Shown here: positions 35,113-46,251 of the stretch, one piece after another | How the letters are laid out: the number at the start of each line of letters is the position of its first letter | How positions within the stretch are numbered: position 1 is the stretch's first letter | Assembly: GCA_021521415.1 (NCBI GenBank) | Contig: JAIQDT010005003.1 | Span: 137,001 to 201,000 of the forward strand | Direction of reading: 5' to 3' | Source of the DNA: Bidens hawaiensis | Taxonomy: Eukaryota; Streptophyta; Magnoliopsida; Asterales; Asteraceae | Length of the DNA: 64,000 bases | The notes under the pieces: generated by a model | The model's database searches: none | Seen by the model: the letters and a program-made list of their open reading frames with translations, nothing else | Told to the model about the DNA's origin: nothing | Program-made: the position numbers and the translations under genes

Positions 35113-35332
35113 ATAATTATTATATTTGAAAATCAGAAACATACTACCATAAAAAGATCAAAACTACTAAAAAGATGTAAAAGTTATATCACAAGTATAT
35201 TTCGTACACTACACAAAGAAGTGCCACCATAGTAAATCTATAAAACTATCAAGTCTCCAAGTCGATTCACATATCATCATTCTCTTTCTACTAACAATTC
35301 ATCGTCCTGCAAAAAAAAATGTAACCATAAAA

Positions 35333-37643
35333 CTAACAATCACTAATTATTAAGAAATATAGATTTACCTTCTTTTTTTTCGAACACCCGATGATGTAAT
35401 GACCCGGTTGTTTGCAGTAAGAACAAGTTTTCTGTTTTGGTTCTTCCAGGGAAGACTTGATTCTAGTTTCACTTTTGGGACGGCCTTTATTATTTGTTTT
35501 AACTTGTGGATGACGAATAGAAATTTGAGGCATCAAGTTTACGTGTGAACTTCCCACATTAGAATTTTGTATAGCACTTTCCAACTGTCCGGAATTTGTT
35601 CGAACGCTTTGTTCTTCTAAGAAGTTAACCAAGATGGAATTTAGTTTCTTTATCTCGCATGGGGAATCTCTTGCATTTTCGATTGCTTTTCTAAAGTTTG
35701 ATTGAACACACCATAAAGTTAACGCGCTGACTTCGTTTCCACTATGTGTGTCTTCGAGCTCAATCGTGTGATTATCAGACTTGTACCTAACATCAAGGGT
35801 CCACCTAAGTAAAATATAATGATCAGGAAGAGTTTCAACATTCCTCTTCTTCAACACATATAATATATGCTTGCATAATATCCCATATGTTTCAAACTTT
35901 GCACATGAATATATTACATCTATCTTATCCGAGAGTCGAAAGTTCACAGTTCCCCAGTATATTTTGTCAATATCGAGCTGCCCAACCTTATATTTTGATT
36001 TCTTATAAAGTTTTGGTTATCGTCTCATGGTTTAAATTAAGGGTAGCTTCCGCCCATTCTTTCTTGAATATATCAAAGAGCTTTCTAGTGAAACGTTGAC
36101 TTGCTTTTTTCTCTATCATATTTACAGAAGAAAGATTTGGCTCGGAGACCATGGTCCTAAAGTCTTCATCGTTTTCAGAACTTCGTCGGCACGCAACAGC
36201 TTTATCATACTGGATTACAAACTCATTCAACATGGTATTTGAATTCACAAATCCATCAAAAAATGAATGAATGCTCTCACTTCTTCCACGTGATGTCATG
36301 CCAGCAAAAAAACAATCTTTCAAGTACGCTTTAGCCCAATACTTGCATTGCTTATACATCTCTGTTATCCAACTACCACTTTCAAATTGGTATTTACCAC
36401 ATAAATTTTCCCAATGATTTTCGAATTCTTCAACAGTATTACTCTTTATCCACCGCTTGTATGGCTCTTCAATGTCACTATAACAAACCGTAAGTGATCG
36501 AAGATGTTCAATTTGATCTTTCTTTATATGCCATGAATAGAAACGATGTCGGGTTTTTGGAAAAACTCTTTTAATTGCATTTCCAATAGCTTTGTCTTGA
36601 TCAGTAATTATTGCCAACGGATGCTTGTCAAACATGCACTTTAAGAAATTTTGAAATAGCCATTCAAAAGTCTTTTGTTTCTCGTTCTCCAACAATGCAC
36701 CGGCAAAAAGTATGGACTGGCGGTGATGATTCACCCCGACAAATGGAGCAAATGGCATCATAAACTTGTTGGTCATATACGTGACATCAAAGACCACAAC
36801 GTCTGCAAATTTTATATACGAGTCTCTTGATCTCTCATCTGCCCAAAAAATATTTCTAGGAGACCCATCTTCAAATAAGTCCACAACAAAATAAAGGTCA
36901 GGGTCTTCTATTAATTTATCTTGAAAATGTTTAATAAGGCCATAAAACTCCTTACCCTTGTATTGTTTTCGTTGTTCGCCTAAGATATCGGCACATTGTT
37001 TTGATGTAACATCATTTTCACTTGGATTTTTCATGGTATTTACGACCTTCTTGATTTGACAAGGTCTCAACCCGGATTGACGAAGTTCCAACATTTGAGA
37101 TTTGCAACCCATTGAGCGGTGAAACTTCCCATGAGATCTATGTTTCATTACTTTGGTCGGAGTAACGGTTAGCTCATGGTTGTGTGCATTGTTAAATTCA
37201 TCGACTGACCATTTCCCATCATTGCCTATTGAAATCCTAAGAAAGGCTTCACATCCCATCCTTAAATTCCTGCGATGTTTCTTAGTGTCTCCCTCAGAAC
37301 CATTACGCTTCAAATCTTTAAAACCCTCTTTGTTGCATACATATTTCTTTCGATAAGCCTCATTTGTTGTCTTATTTTTAAAAGCCGAACACTTAGGTAT
37401 TCCAAATCCATGTAAAAACGCAAAACTGTTATAGAATTCATATGCGTCATCAGGAGTATCAAAAACTTGTCCAATTACTTCATTTGTCACTTCTTTTTCA
37501 ACCGCAAACTCCAGGTCCAAAACTTTTGTTTTCTCTCTTTCAACATCGGATCCGCTATTTGTGATCAAATGCCCGTTAGCATCAATATGTTCAATCAGAT
37601 TTGTTTCAAAAACCTCCTTCTCTGAGTGAACTTCTAAATCCAT
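35333..37643 (-). pseudogene. FAR1/MULE-type transposase, frameshifted
   Basis: A Mutator-like transposase of the FAR1/FHY3-related type, encoded between long TIRs and so more likely an element gene than a domesticated FRS gene. The first 546 residues (37643-36003) contain a FAR1 zinc-binding region (about 60-155, ending NAHNHEL). A MULE catalytic domain follows (about 265-370) with VVFDVTYMTNKF, IITDQDKAIGNAI and HRFYSWHIKKD; a downstream Glu (EEFENHW) could complete the triad. A one-base shift in ACCAAAACTTTATAAG near 36005 ends this frame. The other frame continues directly, through 35947-35333, with a SWIM zinc finger (CAKFETYGILCKH) and a CCHC knuckle (CSYCKQPGHYIIGC). An unspliced frameshift or a sequencing error would look the same; a short intron looks unlikely. 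Confidence 0.88.
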
Positions 37644-37744
37644 TATGGTGTGGATGTCCTATATCAGCAACATCAAAATATTAGAAGACGAAAATCGATA
37701 ATCAACAAGCGAAAAAAAGTATTAGTAAATGGTTAGAAGACGAA

Positions 37745-38115
37745 AACTGTTAATCTTCATCATCTTCACCGTTAATCTTCGTTTTCATTGTTAGATAGAA
37801 CGACCTAGGGTCTATTGATATGGTTTATTCGAAGAAGCAGATTATTCAAGAGTTATATATGAAATACCTTAACGTATCTGAATGACTAATCTTCGTCTTA
37901 GAAAAACCCGGAATCTTCGTCTTCTTACTTGTCGATCACCATAAACTGTTAGCCCTAAGGTTTTCACAAAGCATTTAGAAAAGAAGCATCAGACGTGTTT
38001 TGTTTTAGGGAATAGCTTTTTTAGTAATTTTTCAAGTTTTTTATCAAAACTACGTAGTTTTGATAGGTTTACCGTGTAAGGTTAGGCGTCCCACAGCACC
38101 GTATTCACTTTCCCC
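37745..38115 (-). repeat. Right inner TIR of the MULE
   Basis: Inverted partner of 32731-33097. It lies about 100 bp upstream of the transposase ATG (37643), so it probably also serves as its promoter region. Confidence 0.85.
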
Positions 38116-38333
38116 TATATATATATTAAGTTGTCATTTCCACTTCGGCAAGAGCATTAACGAAAATTGGAGACTACTTGAACTAGCAACAATAAAACCA
38201 ATCTCGATAGAGGATTCAAGTGGATTAAATATAGGAATATCAATTTCGTTAGAATATTTTTTTTTTGTATAATGAAATTAAGGAGTACGTATTTTTTTAA
38301 TTTTATAGATAAAAAACTAACTTTTTTTAAATT

Positions 38334-38846
38334 TAACGGTCATAAAACATTGTACAATATTAACACCATTCATCCACACTCGAGTCGCATTCTTGATGAC
38401 AATGGGTTGGCGGCAGTGTTGCAAACCAACCTGATAAACCCAATATGAAGCCGATGTGGCGTCCTAAATACCCTTGATGTTTCTTCTTTCACTTTCTTCT
38501 AGCATGCTGCATATATTGGTGTCGGGTTTCAACATATATTGGTTAGCATCCATCCTTTGATTAATGAACCTTGATGGCTATCTATTAGCCTTTCTAAATT
38601 GAATATGATTGGCTCTCCAAACTCAAGCTTGATATATTCGTGACAAGACTATAACGATGTGACAACCACTTATAAAGATATTGTTATCCTTCCAACTAAT
38701 CAAGCATATCATTTCCATTTACATCCCATATATATTTGGTAGATACCTTAGCCACTTCAATATCCTCGTGTTTTTAGCATGTAAGTATAGATAAAAAAAA
38801 CATATCGCACCCTCACTATAAATATCATCGTGTTTTTAGCATGTAA
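38334..38846. other. Unassigned A/T-rich spacer with a 24-bp direct repeat
   Basis: No gene seen. The sequence cgtgtttttagcatgtaag occurs at about 38766 and again at about 38830, immediately before the MITE. The second copy supplies the TAA target. Confidence 0.6.
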
Positions 38847-39788
38847 GGGCGCGTTCGTTTCACGGACTTTTTTTAAAGGATTTGGAATTGGAATTAGAAT
38901 TAGAATTGGAATTAGAATGGAATGGAATGTTTGAGAATCCCTATCATGTGTTTGGTTGCTTAATATGTATTGGAATTGGAATTGGTTTCGAGCTGACACG
39001 AGTTTTCGCACTAGACGGCTTGAGTTTCGGTTTCCTTTGTTTCTTTTTGGTCGATTTCAGAGCACTGGACGGGTTGGGTTTCGGTTTCTTTTGTTTGTTT
39101 CTGGTCGGTTACGGATTCATTTTCGGCCATTTGTTTCGTTGTGGTCGGTTTTTCAGTTTCATTTCTGTTTGGTTTCAGTTTTTTTGTTTCGTTTTGATCA
39201 ATTTTTTCGGTTTCCATCAATTCAGTTTAGTTTTGGTTTGTGTTTCGTTTTCGTCGACTTTCGGTTTTGGCTCATTTTTCGGGTGTTTTTTTTAATAACA
39301 AGGGCAAAGGCGGGAACGTTTTAGTTGTTTTTTTACATTTTTCGTTTTTTATTTATATTTTGAGTTATAATTTTTTTATTAATTGTATTGAATTTTTTTT
39401 GGAGGGGTTTTTTATTGTTAATAAGACTTAGTGACCATAAGGTCCTGGGTTCGAATCTCACAAGAGGGGTTTTTTCTTAAATATTGAGTTTCCTCCTGAA
39501 TTGGTGGGTTGGTGGTGGATATGATCGCGTGTTACCACTGGTGGCACGATGATACTCCAGTGGTCCGTGAGTGATCCAAATTAGTCGTTCAAAAAAAAAA
39601 GAAAATTTTTTATTTTCCATAACAATCCTTTCAAATAGGTGGGATTTTAAAATCCCATGAAATGTGGGATTTGATAGGATTTAGTTTCCATTCTCGTTCT
39701 TTCATTTAATGAAACGAACATATCAATTCATGGGATTTAAAATCTCATTCCTTATAATTCCTTCCAAATCCTTGAAACGAACAGGAAC
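38847..39788. mobile_element. PIF/Harbinger-like MITE 1
   Basis: Flanked by TAA (38844-38846 and 39789-39791). The left end GGGCGCGTTCGTTTCA pairs with the right end (reverse complement GTTCCTGTTCGTTTCA), and both continue to ggatttgg. Right after the left TIR is a (GAATTg)n run. It contains no transposase, and the small ORFs across it are low-complexity. A SINE-like segment sits inside at about 39424-39600. Confidence 0.72.
39424..39600 (+). mobile_element. tRNA-derived SINE-like segment
   Basis: A pol III B-box-like sequence (gggttcgaatctc) at 39449-39461 is followed by a ~130-nt body and a 3' (A)10 tail at 39590-39600. A good A box is not clear, so the 5' end is uncertain and the copy may be truncated. 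Target duplications cannot be read with confidence in the T-rich flanks. Confidence 0.55.
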
Positions 39789-39791
39789 TAA

Positions 39792-40344
39792 GGGTATGTT
39801 TGGTTGGAGGTAATGGAATGAAGGGGAATGAAATGGGAGAAGGAATGGAATGGACAAGAGAATGAAATTGATCATTACCATTTCTTTGTCTTGTTTGGTT
39901 AACCTATAGGAATGAAATCAATTATTAATTTTTATTGTTTGGTATCCAAAAAAATTGGTGAAGTGAAATAGAAATAATAAAAACACTCATATCTCAAAAT
40001 ACTTTATAAACAAAAAAAAAATCCCTACAGTGGCGACGGTGGTAGCTCCGGCGACGAAAATGATGGCGGCGGTGGCGACGGTGTTGGCGGCGGTGGTGGT
40101 GTCGGCGGAGTTGTTGGTGGTGCCGATGGTAGTGATGGTTGTTAAGTGGTGGTGTTTGTTAAGTGGTGGTGTTGTTGAGAAAGTAGGGTGAATGAGGACT
40201 GGAATGAAAAAAAAGAAGGGGGGTGGGAAGGAATGGTTTTGATGGAATAGGATTCCATGTGTAATGGATGATTTCATACCATTGAGCAACCAACGTAATG
40301 AATCATTCCATTCCTACAGTCATTTCTGCATACCAAACGCTACC
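39792..40344. mobile_element. PIF/Harbinger-like MITE 2
   Basis: Begins GGGTATGTTTGGTTGGAGG and ends ...GCATACCAAACGCTACC, flanked by TAA at 39789-39791 (shared with MITE 1) and 40345-40347. The interior has ggaatgaa/ttcattcc sub-terminal repeats and a GGTGGC-type triplet repeat at about 40030-40200. No transposase. Confidence 0.72.
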
Positions 40345-40347
40345 TAA

Positions 40348-40542
40348 ATCTTTCTACTCGGATTCATAAATATACTATAGTATCAGTCATGTCCCAATAA
40401 AACCTAGGTTAAATCATATATGTTTTGAATCCTTCTCCGATCTTTGGTGTATATATTACATGTAGAAAAAGATGGATGATATTCTCATTGAAGTTAGGTG
40501 CCTCACCATCTAAGAACAAAATTGACAATGGTGTAAGGGTGA
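40348..40542. other. Short unassigned flank
   Basis: No gene or repeat recognised. It continues directly at 42213 once the solo LTR is removed. Confidence 0.5.
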
Positions 40543-40547
40543 GTTCC

Positions 40548-42207
40548 TGATGTGTGTCAAATAACCCTATAATAATGACCCTCACAACTAAGCTTTAATA
40601 CTAAAACGAAAATCCTAAAACCACACACAACCGGCAAGTGTACCGATCGCAAGTAGTATAGACTTAGGAAGTCCGAGTATCGAACACGTGGACACGTTAG
40701 AACGCTAAAGATCACTAACCCTAGACAAGACCTACCTTAAAATAATATTATATTGATTTTTGATTTCTTTTAACTTAACTGAACTAACTGGATTAACTAA
40801 CAAAACTTACCAAAAATAGAAAACTTAACGGAAAACTAACTGTGTTAACTTAGGTTGGAGAAAACGTCTACCTAGGTCTGAATCAAATTGTAGGCCTAAC
40901 AAGCTAATGGATTGGATGACTTCAAGACACCGGTCCCTAAAGATGACACGACTAAGGATCGCTCGGGCTCACTGGATTACCTCTCGGTCTCACTCAACAA
41001 GCCTAAACTACTCAAAATCGCCTAAAACGACCAAACCGGGAAACAATTGCCAACGTTTTCTAATGAAGGATCACCTCTCGGTCTCACCAACACTCGACCC
41101 TAATGGCAATGAATAATACACAACCAAGGATAGAGGAACAATTCAACTTAAACCAAAATAGATCAACTAGTCGCTCAAACACCTAAACCTGACAAGAAAC
41201 GAACTCGCTCTCGCGCAATCCTTATTTTAGCATGCAAAGGCAATGAGACAACCCTAACTTCCTATCTTCTCTCGGTCTCAAGAAAGGTGTTTAACCGCTG
41301 TACTTAATCCAATTAATCATGCAACAAAACCCTACGGTGGTACCTACCGCAAACAAACCCTAAACACCAAGTCTAGAATCAAACAATGCAACGATCAATC
41401 AATACAAAACTAATCAACCGACACACGGGGTTTATGCAATGAATCACCAAAATTTCCATCCCTTAAACACAACCTATTTCATGTCTAAATCAAACTTTAC
41501 AATAACAATTAAGGTCTATTAATCAAACAATCCAACAAGCTCATCAAAACCTAACAAGAATCATCATTCCTAGGTAGAACTAACAAGATTAGCCGAGCAT
41601 ATTTTTTGGACAGCAGCAAACACTTAACATAATCATCATTAAACTCATATCAATCATCATAATATTCATCCAACAATCAATACTAACCAATAACAACTCA
41701 ATCCTTAAAGCAATTGCAAAACTAGTTAACAATTCAACAAGTATAAGAAAGATTGATGAACAATAGTTGAAAGAAAGGATATGAGATGGTATACGGGTGC
41801 TCTTTGCTGCTGTAAAACTGATGTAAAATCTTCCCGAGGCTTGGTTCTTGCTTGTTCTGCCTTCCCTAGCCGTCACACGATCAAACCCTAAGCCGAAAAA
41901 ACTTTTTCTTCTTCCTCCCTTTTGCTGCCTGGTCCGATCGCAGCCTAGCTATGTGCTTAGGGTTTTTATTTTTTTATATAATATAATATAATATGGTCTT
42001 GGGCCTCCATGATGCATACGGGTCGGGCCTTGAGTTGTTTACTTGAAAACGTATGCGCAAAATGCTGGTTTTCTTCTTTCTTTCACCCAAAACCTACAAG
42101 ATTAATAAATGTATGTAAAACATATCTAAAACAAGTTAAAACATATAAAATATAATATAATACGTAGATAAAACGTGCGGAAAGTACGAGTATTTTACAA
42201 CACATCA
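40548..42207 (-). mobile_element. Solo LTR, 1660 bp
   Basis: TGATGTG...CACATCA ends with 5-bp duplications GTTCC at 40543-40547 and 42208-42212. There is no internal coding. On the minus strand a TATA region (tatataaaaaaa, about 41975) leads to an AACCCTAAGC start-like sequence, suggesting minus orientation. The cggcaagtgtaccgatcgcaa region near 40630 is of a type I have seen in plant gypsy LTRs. Unequal recombination between two LTRs would leave this footprint. Confidence 0.82.
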
Positions 42208-42212
42208 GTTCC

Positions 42213-43667
42213 CAAGGCTTTGACATGGATCACCGTAATTTTCTCTAACTTTGTAACTAAACCAATATAGCATATATTAGTAAGTTTTAGATCACCTACT
42301 CAACAAAAATGAAACATTAAACCATGAGTAGGAGCATTCACCATGAGATGGCTACTCTTGTAAGACCAGCAATGAAATAAAATTTACCATCTCCACCGTT
42401 GACTAGAATACAACATGCTTTCAAGCAGTTTCCCAGCCTAGTTTTAGGATAACCAAAATGGGCAGTTAGAACACACGGTAGGAGCCGATGCGGGAGAAAT
42501 TATAGCACTTTCCTGCTTGGCTCGGTACCATGTAGAAGAAGCTCATGACGGGAATCCATCTCGAAGACCAACTCGCGGCATTGGAACTGTTTTTAGATTT
42601 TGGGCTATCAACTACCCTAGCTTCAACGGCTAGTTCTTTAAAAAATATGAAAAAAAACTATTAATAAAATTTAACCCTATATATACCATTTAACATGGTC
42701 ATACGTTGATCATACGTTGATCATACGTTGATCTGTTCCATGTATCCATTTGAGATGAACAAAGTACAATAAAAGCATGAGTATTATCTTGCTGATAAGA
42801 TATACCTCAGCTAGGTCATAATTGTGAAACTATTTACATATCCATATGATAATAAGTGAAAAAGGCTCAAGGCAACACAAGAATCAATAAGAAAGGATGT
42901 GGAACGAGCTTTCTATGTCTTAAAGGCTTGTGGGGCTATAGTTTGACTCTTTTCATCAACAATGCATCTTACCAGGATAAGAAATATAACGCACGCGTGC
43001 AATATTCATTATATTACTTAATATGATTTCGAAAGACAAGGTACAACATATGTCATGCTCATGAAATCGATCTTTGAATCAATCAAGAGTAAATGATGAT
43101 ACTCTTGCTTCTTCGTTTCTTTGTCGAGACACATTCATCGATTTCTTTTCATTCTTATGGATTTTGTTGTTTAGAAACCTGCAATGACATCCGACATGAT
43201 CTTCCCGAAAAAAAGGTTACAGTACCCAACCAAGATGAGTGGTCGTATTTTCATAGTTGATATTTATTTAAAATCATAAAATTATTATTTATTTTTTATT
43301 ATTGTTAATAAATTTAATTACTTTACTAAAAAAACTAGAATTTGGATTACATGTTATTGTCAAATGAAAAAAATAATTAAGGTTCATTATTGAAATAAAG
43401 GACCAAAAATTTCAATAATGGACCAAAAATAAAGGTAAAAAAGAAATAAACCATATAGTATAAATAATAAGAAGTCTAGAATCTTAAATTTATAAATTTG
43501 AGAAAATCTCTTTATATACAACATTTATTATTTATCACAAGTATTCTCATCTTCATCCAATATTAACATTTTTAGAATTTAGACTACATCTGCTAGTTAC
43601 ATCTGCTTATTTAACTTTCATATATCTATTAGCTTGATCTTTAATAAATACTTTACTGTTAATTTTC
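42213..43667. other. Unassigned A/T-rich intergenic sequence
   Basis: No gene found. A small 13-bp tandem triplet (tcatacgttga) lies at about 42694-42732. Nothing else of note. Confidence 0.6.
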
Positions 43668-44013
43668 TGACTATTTTATAATCCAATTATCAAAATTGTT
43701 TTGACCTATGACCCATATATAGCTAGGAAGAATGAGATGAGAGATTAGAAGGAAATATTGACTATTATATAATCAAATTGCCAAAATGATTTTGACCCAT
43801 GACCTATGAATAAGTAGGATGAATGAGATCAGAGATTAGATTATGAGAAAATTGTCTATTTTGTAACCCTATTTCTAAAATGGTTTTGACACATGACCTA
43901 AAATAAATGAGATAAGAGATTAGATTATGTGAGAAAATTAACTATTTCATAAGCCAATTGTCAAAATTATTTTAACTCATGACTCATGAATAGCTAGGAT
44001 AAATGAGATGAGG
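43668..44013 (+). repeat. Degenerate ~90-bp tandem repeat, four units
   Basis: Units start at 43668, 43759, 43853 and 43939 (spacings 91, 94 and 86). Each opens with tgactatttta, contains ccaaaatgattttgacccatgacc and ends with gaatgagatgagagatta. The last unit breaks off directly into gypsy-1 RT. Confidence 0.88.
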
Positions 44014-46250
44014 GATCACGTTGCTCGATCCCCTTACTGCCTAGCACCGAATGAAATGAAAGAACTTATGGCTCAGTTGGAAGATTTTCTTGATATGGGC
44101 TTCATTCGACCAAGCATCTCACCTTGGGGTGCCCCCGTCCTAATCATTAAGAGGAAGGACGGTAGCATGCGGATGTGCATTGACTACCGTGAATTGAATA
44201 AACTCACTTTTAAAAATCGGTACCCTCTCCCAAGGATTGACGACTTATTTGATCAGCTCCAAGGAGCTAGTTGGTTCTCGAAGATTGACCTTAGGTCCGG
44301 GTATCATCAGTTGAAAATTTGGGAGAAAGATATTCCTAAGACTGCCTTCCGCACTCGTTATGGGCATTATGAATTCCTCGTGATGTCTTTCGGTTTGACC
44401 AACGCACCGGCTGCATTCATGGACCTCATGAACCGGGTGTGTAGGCCGATGCTTGTTCGTTCGGTTATTGTGTTCATCGACGACATTCTGGTATATTCCA
44501 AAAGCGAATCCGATCACGTCGGTCATCTCACGGAAGTTTTGGAACCTCTGAGAAAGAACAAGTTGTATGCGAAAATTTCTAAGTGTTCCTTTTTGGTTAC
44601 GCGAGGTTCAGTTCTTGGGTCATGTTATTAACCCGAGTGGTATTTTGGTCGACCCTGCAAAGGTGGAAGCCGTAAATGAATGGGAATCTCCTAAGTCTCC
44701 GTCCGAAATTCCTAGTTTTCTGGGCTTGGCGGGGTATTACCGTCGCTTCATTCCCGACTTTTCGAAAATTTCCTCATCATTGACCAAGTTGACTAAGAAG
44801 AACGTTAAGTTTGTTTGGGGTACTGAGCAGGAGGGGGTTTTTCTCAAATTGAAGAACATGTTAACGCATGCCCCGATTCTAGCTTTTCCCGATGGCACTG
44901 ATGATTTGGTGGTTTATTCTGATGCCTCTTACTAGGGGCTTGGGTGTGTTCTGTTGCAGCGAGGCCGATTCATCGTTTATGCCTCACGGCAGTTGAAGCT
45001 CATGAGGCGAAATATCCTACTCACGATTTGGAGCTGGCGGCGGTTGTGTTTGTGCTTAAGTTGTGGAGGAATTATTTGTACGGTGTTCCTTATTTTATCT
45101 ATACCGATCCTAAGAGCCTAAAGTATTTCTTCGAACAAAAGGAACTGAATATGCGACAGCGTCGATGGTTGGAGTTGATTAAGGATTATGACCTGGAGAT
45201 TAGGTACCATCCCGATAAGGCTAACGTGGTAGCCGACGCGTGGAGCCGGAAGGAGATACGGAAACCTATTCGCGTGAAATCCTATCAGCTTATTCTTAAA
45301 CCTGATGTTTTATTCGTGAAGTTGTTTCTAGGCACAGGGTGCCTGTGTCTATTGTTTCAGATAAGGTTACGCGTTTTACCTCCAAGTTTTGGAAGAAGTT
45401 ACATGAGGAGATGAGTACCAAACTCCTCATTAGTACCGCTTATCACCCGCAGACGGATGGTCAGTCCGAGAGGACCATTCAGACTCTCGAGGATATGTTG
45501 TGGGCTTGTGTTGTCGATTGTGATGGTAGTTGGGATCGTCATTTAGTCGAGTTCTCTTATAATAACAGTTATCACGCCACGATTGGATGCCACCGTTTGA
45601 GATGTTGTATGGTAGGAGGTGTAGGACTCCAGTCTGTTGGGGTTCCATTGGTCAGAAACAGTTGGGTAGTTTGGAGGTGGTTGAGGCTACGACCAAGAAG
45701 CTCGATAAGATAAAGGCATTCATTAAGGCCGCTCAAGATCGTCAAAAGTTCTATGCGGATAAAAGACGAAGACCTATTGTGTTTGAGGCTGGGGATCGGG
45801 TTATGTTGAAAGTTTCTCCTTGGAAGGGTATTATTCGTTTTCGTAAGAGGGGGGAGCTTAGTCCGAGGTTCATTGGTCCGTTCCGTATATTGTCCCGTGT
45901 TGGTGAGGTAGCGTATAGACTGGAATTACCTGATGAGCTTGAGGGGATTCATCCTACGTTCCACATGTCCCATCTGAGGAAATGTTTAGCCGATAAGGAG
46001 GCCCATGTGCCTCTTGATGATATTGAGCTGGATAGTATGCTGAACTATGTTGAGGAACCTATTGCTATACTAGACCGTCAGGAAAGGCGTTTGAGGAATA
46101 AGGTGGTTAGACAGGTGAAGGTGTAGTAGAGGCACCTTAGGGGTTCCGAGGCTACTTGGGAGTTCGAAGGATGAGATGATGAAACTCTATCCGCAGTTGT
46201 TCCTGTCGCGTCGAGATTCGGAGACGAATCCCGTTGTAAGGGGGGTGGAC
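44014..46250 (+). pseudogene. Gypsy-1 RT, RNase H, partial integrase and chromodomain-like tail
   Basis: RT from YCLAPNEMK, with [10 protein letters not shown] as the active site (about 44475-44505). A frameshift near 44590 leads to [12 protein letters not shown] and [13 protein letters not shown] stop at about 44934 falls inside [18 protein letters not shown] at the opening of RNase H. RNase H runs to [13 protein letters not shown]. Near 45330 the chain jumps to VPVSIVSDK, so the integrase zinc domain and the first catalytic Asp are deleted; [22 protein letters not shown] keeps the Glu. Then LYGRRCRTPVCW, RVMLKVSPWKG and HPTFHMSHLRKC follow. After VKV two stops and a frameshift disrupt the chromodomain-like tail (GSEATWEFE ... 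LYPQLF). Confidence 0.9.
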
Positions 46251-46251
46251 T

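Larger units (their letters stand above)
32512..38333. mobile_element. Long inverted-repeat element carrying a MULE transposase
   Basis: The two ends are inverted copies over roughly 585 bp each (32512-33097 and 37745-38333). The inverted arms have two parts. The outer part (about 200 bp, tttaaaaaagttag...gacaactt) ends in a (TA)n run. The inner part begins GGGGAAAGTG next to that run at 32731 and ends CACTTTCCCC at 38115. Either the whole is one MULE with very long TIRs, or a 5.4-kb MULE (32731-38115) inserted into the TA-rich loop of an older foldback element. No 9-bp duplication can be resolved in the TA tract. Between the arms lie tandem repeats and the transposase gene. Confidence 0.78.

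Noticed and set aside
34709..35232. Hydrophobic protein with many YYILTRF-like repeats
   Set aside because: It is translation of an A/T-rich minisatellite, with no start context and no conserved domain.
35333..37643. Host FAR1-RELATED SEQUENCE gene
   Set aside because: It sits between long inverted repeats and has a frameshift, so a transposon gene is the simpler reading.
38882..39431. Open frames rich in EL or F/R residues
   Set aside because: They come from the GAATTG microsatellite and repetitive tttcgg sequence inside the MITE.
39424..39480. Functional tRNA gene
   Set aside because: Only a B-box-like segment is convincing; no cloverleaf could be drawn, and an A tail follows as in a SINE.
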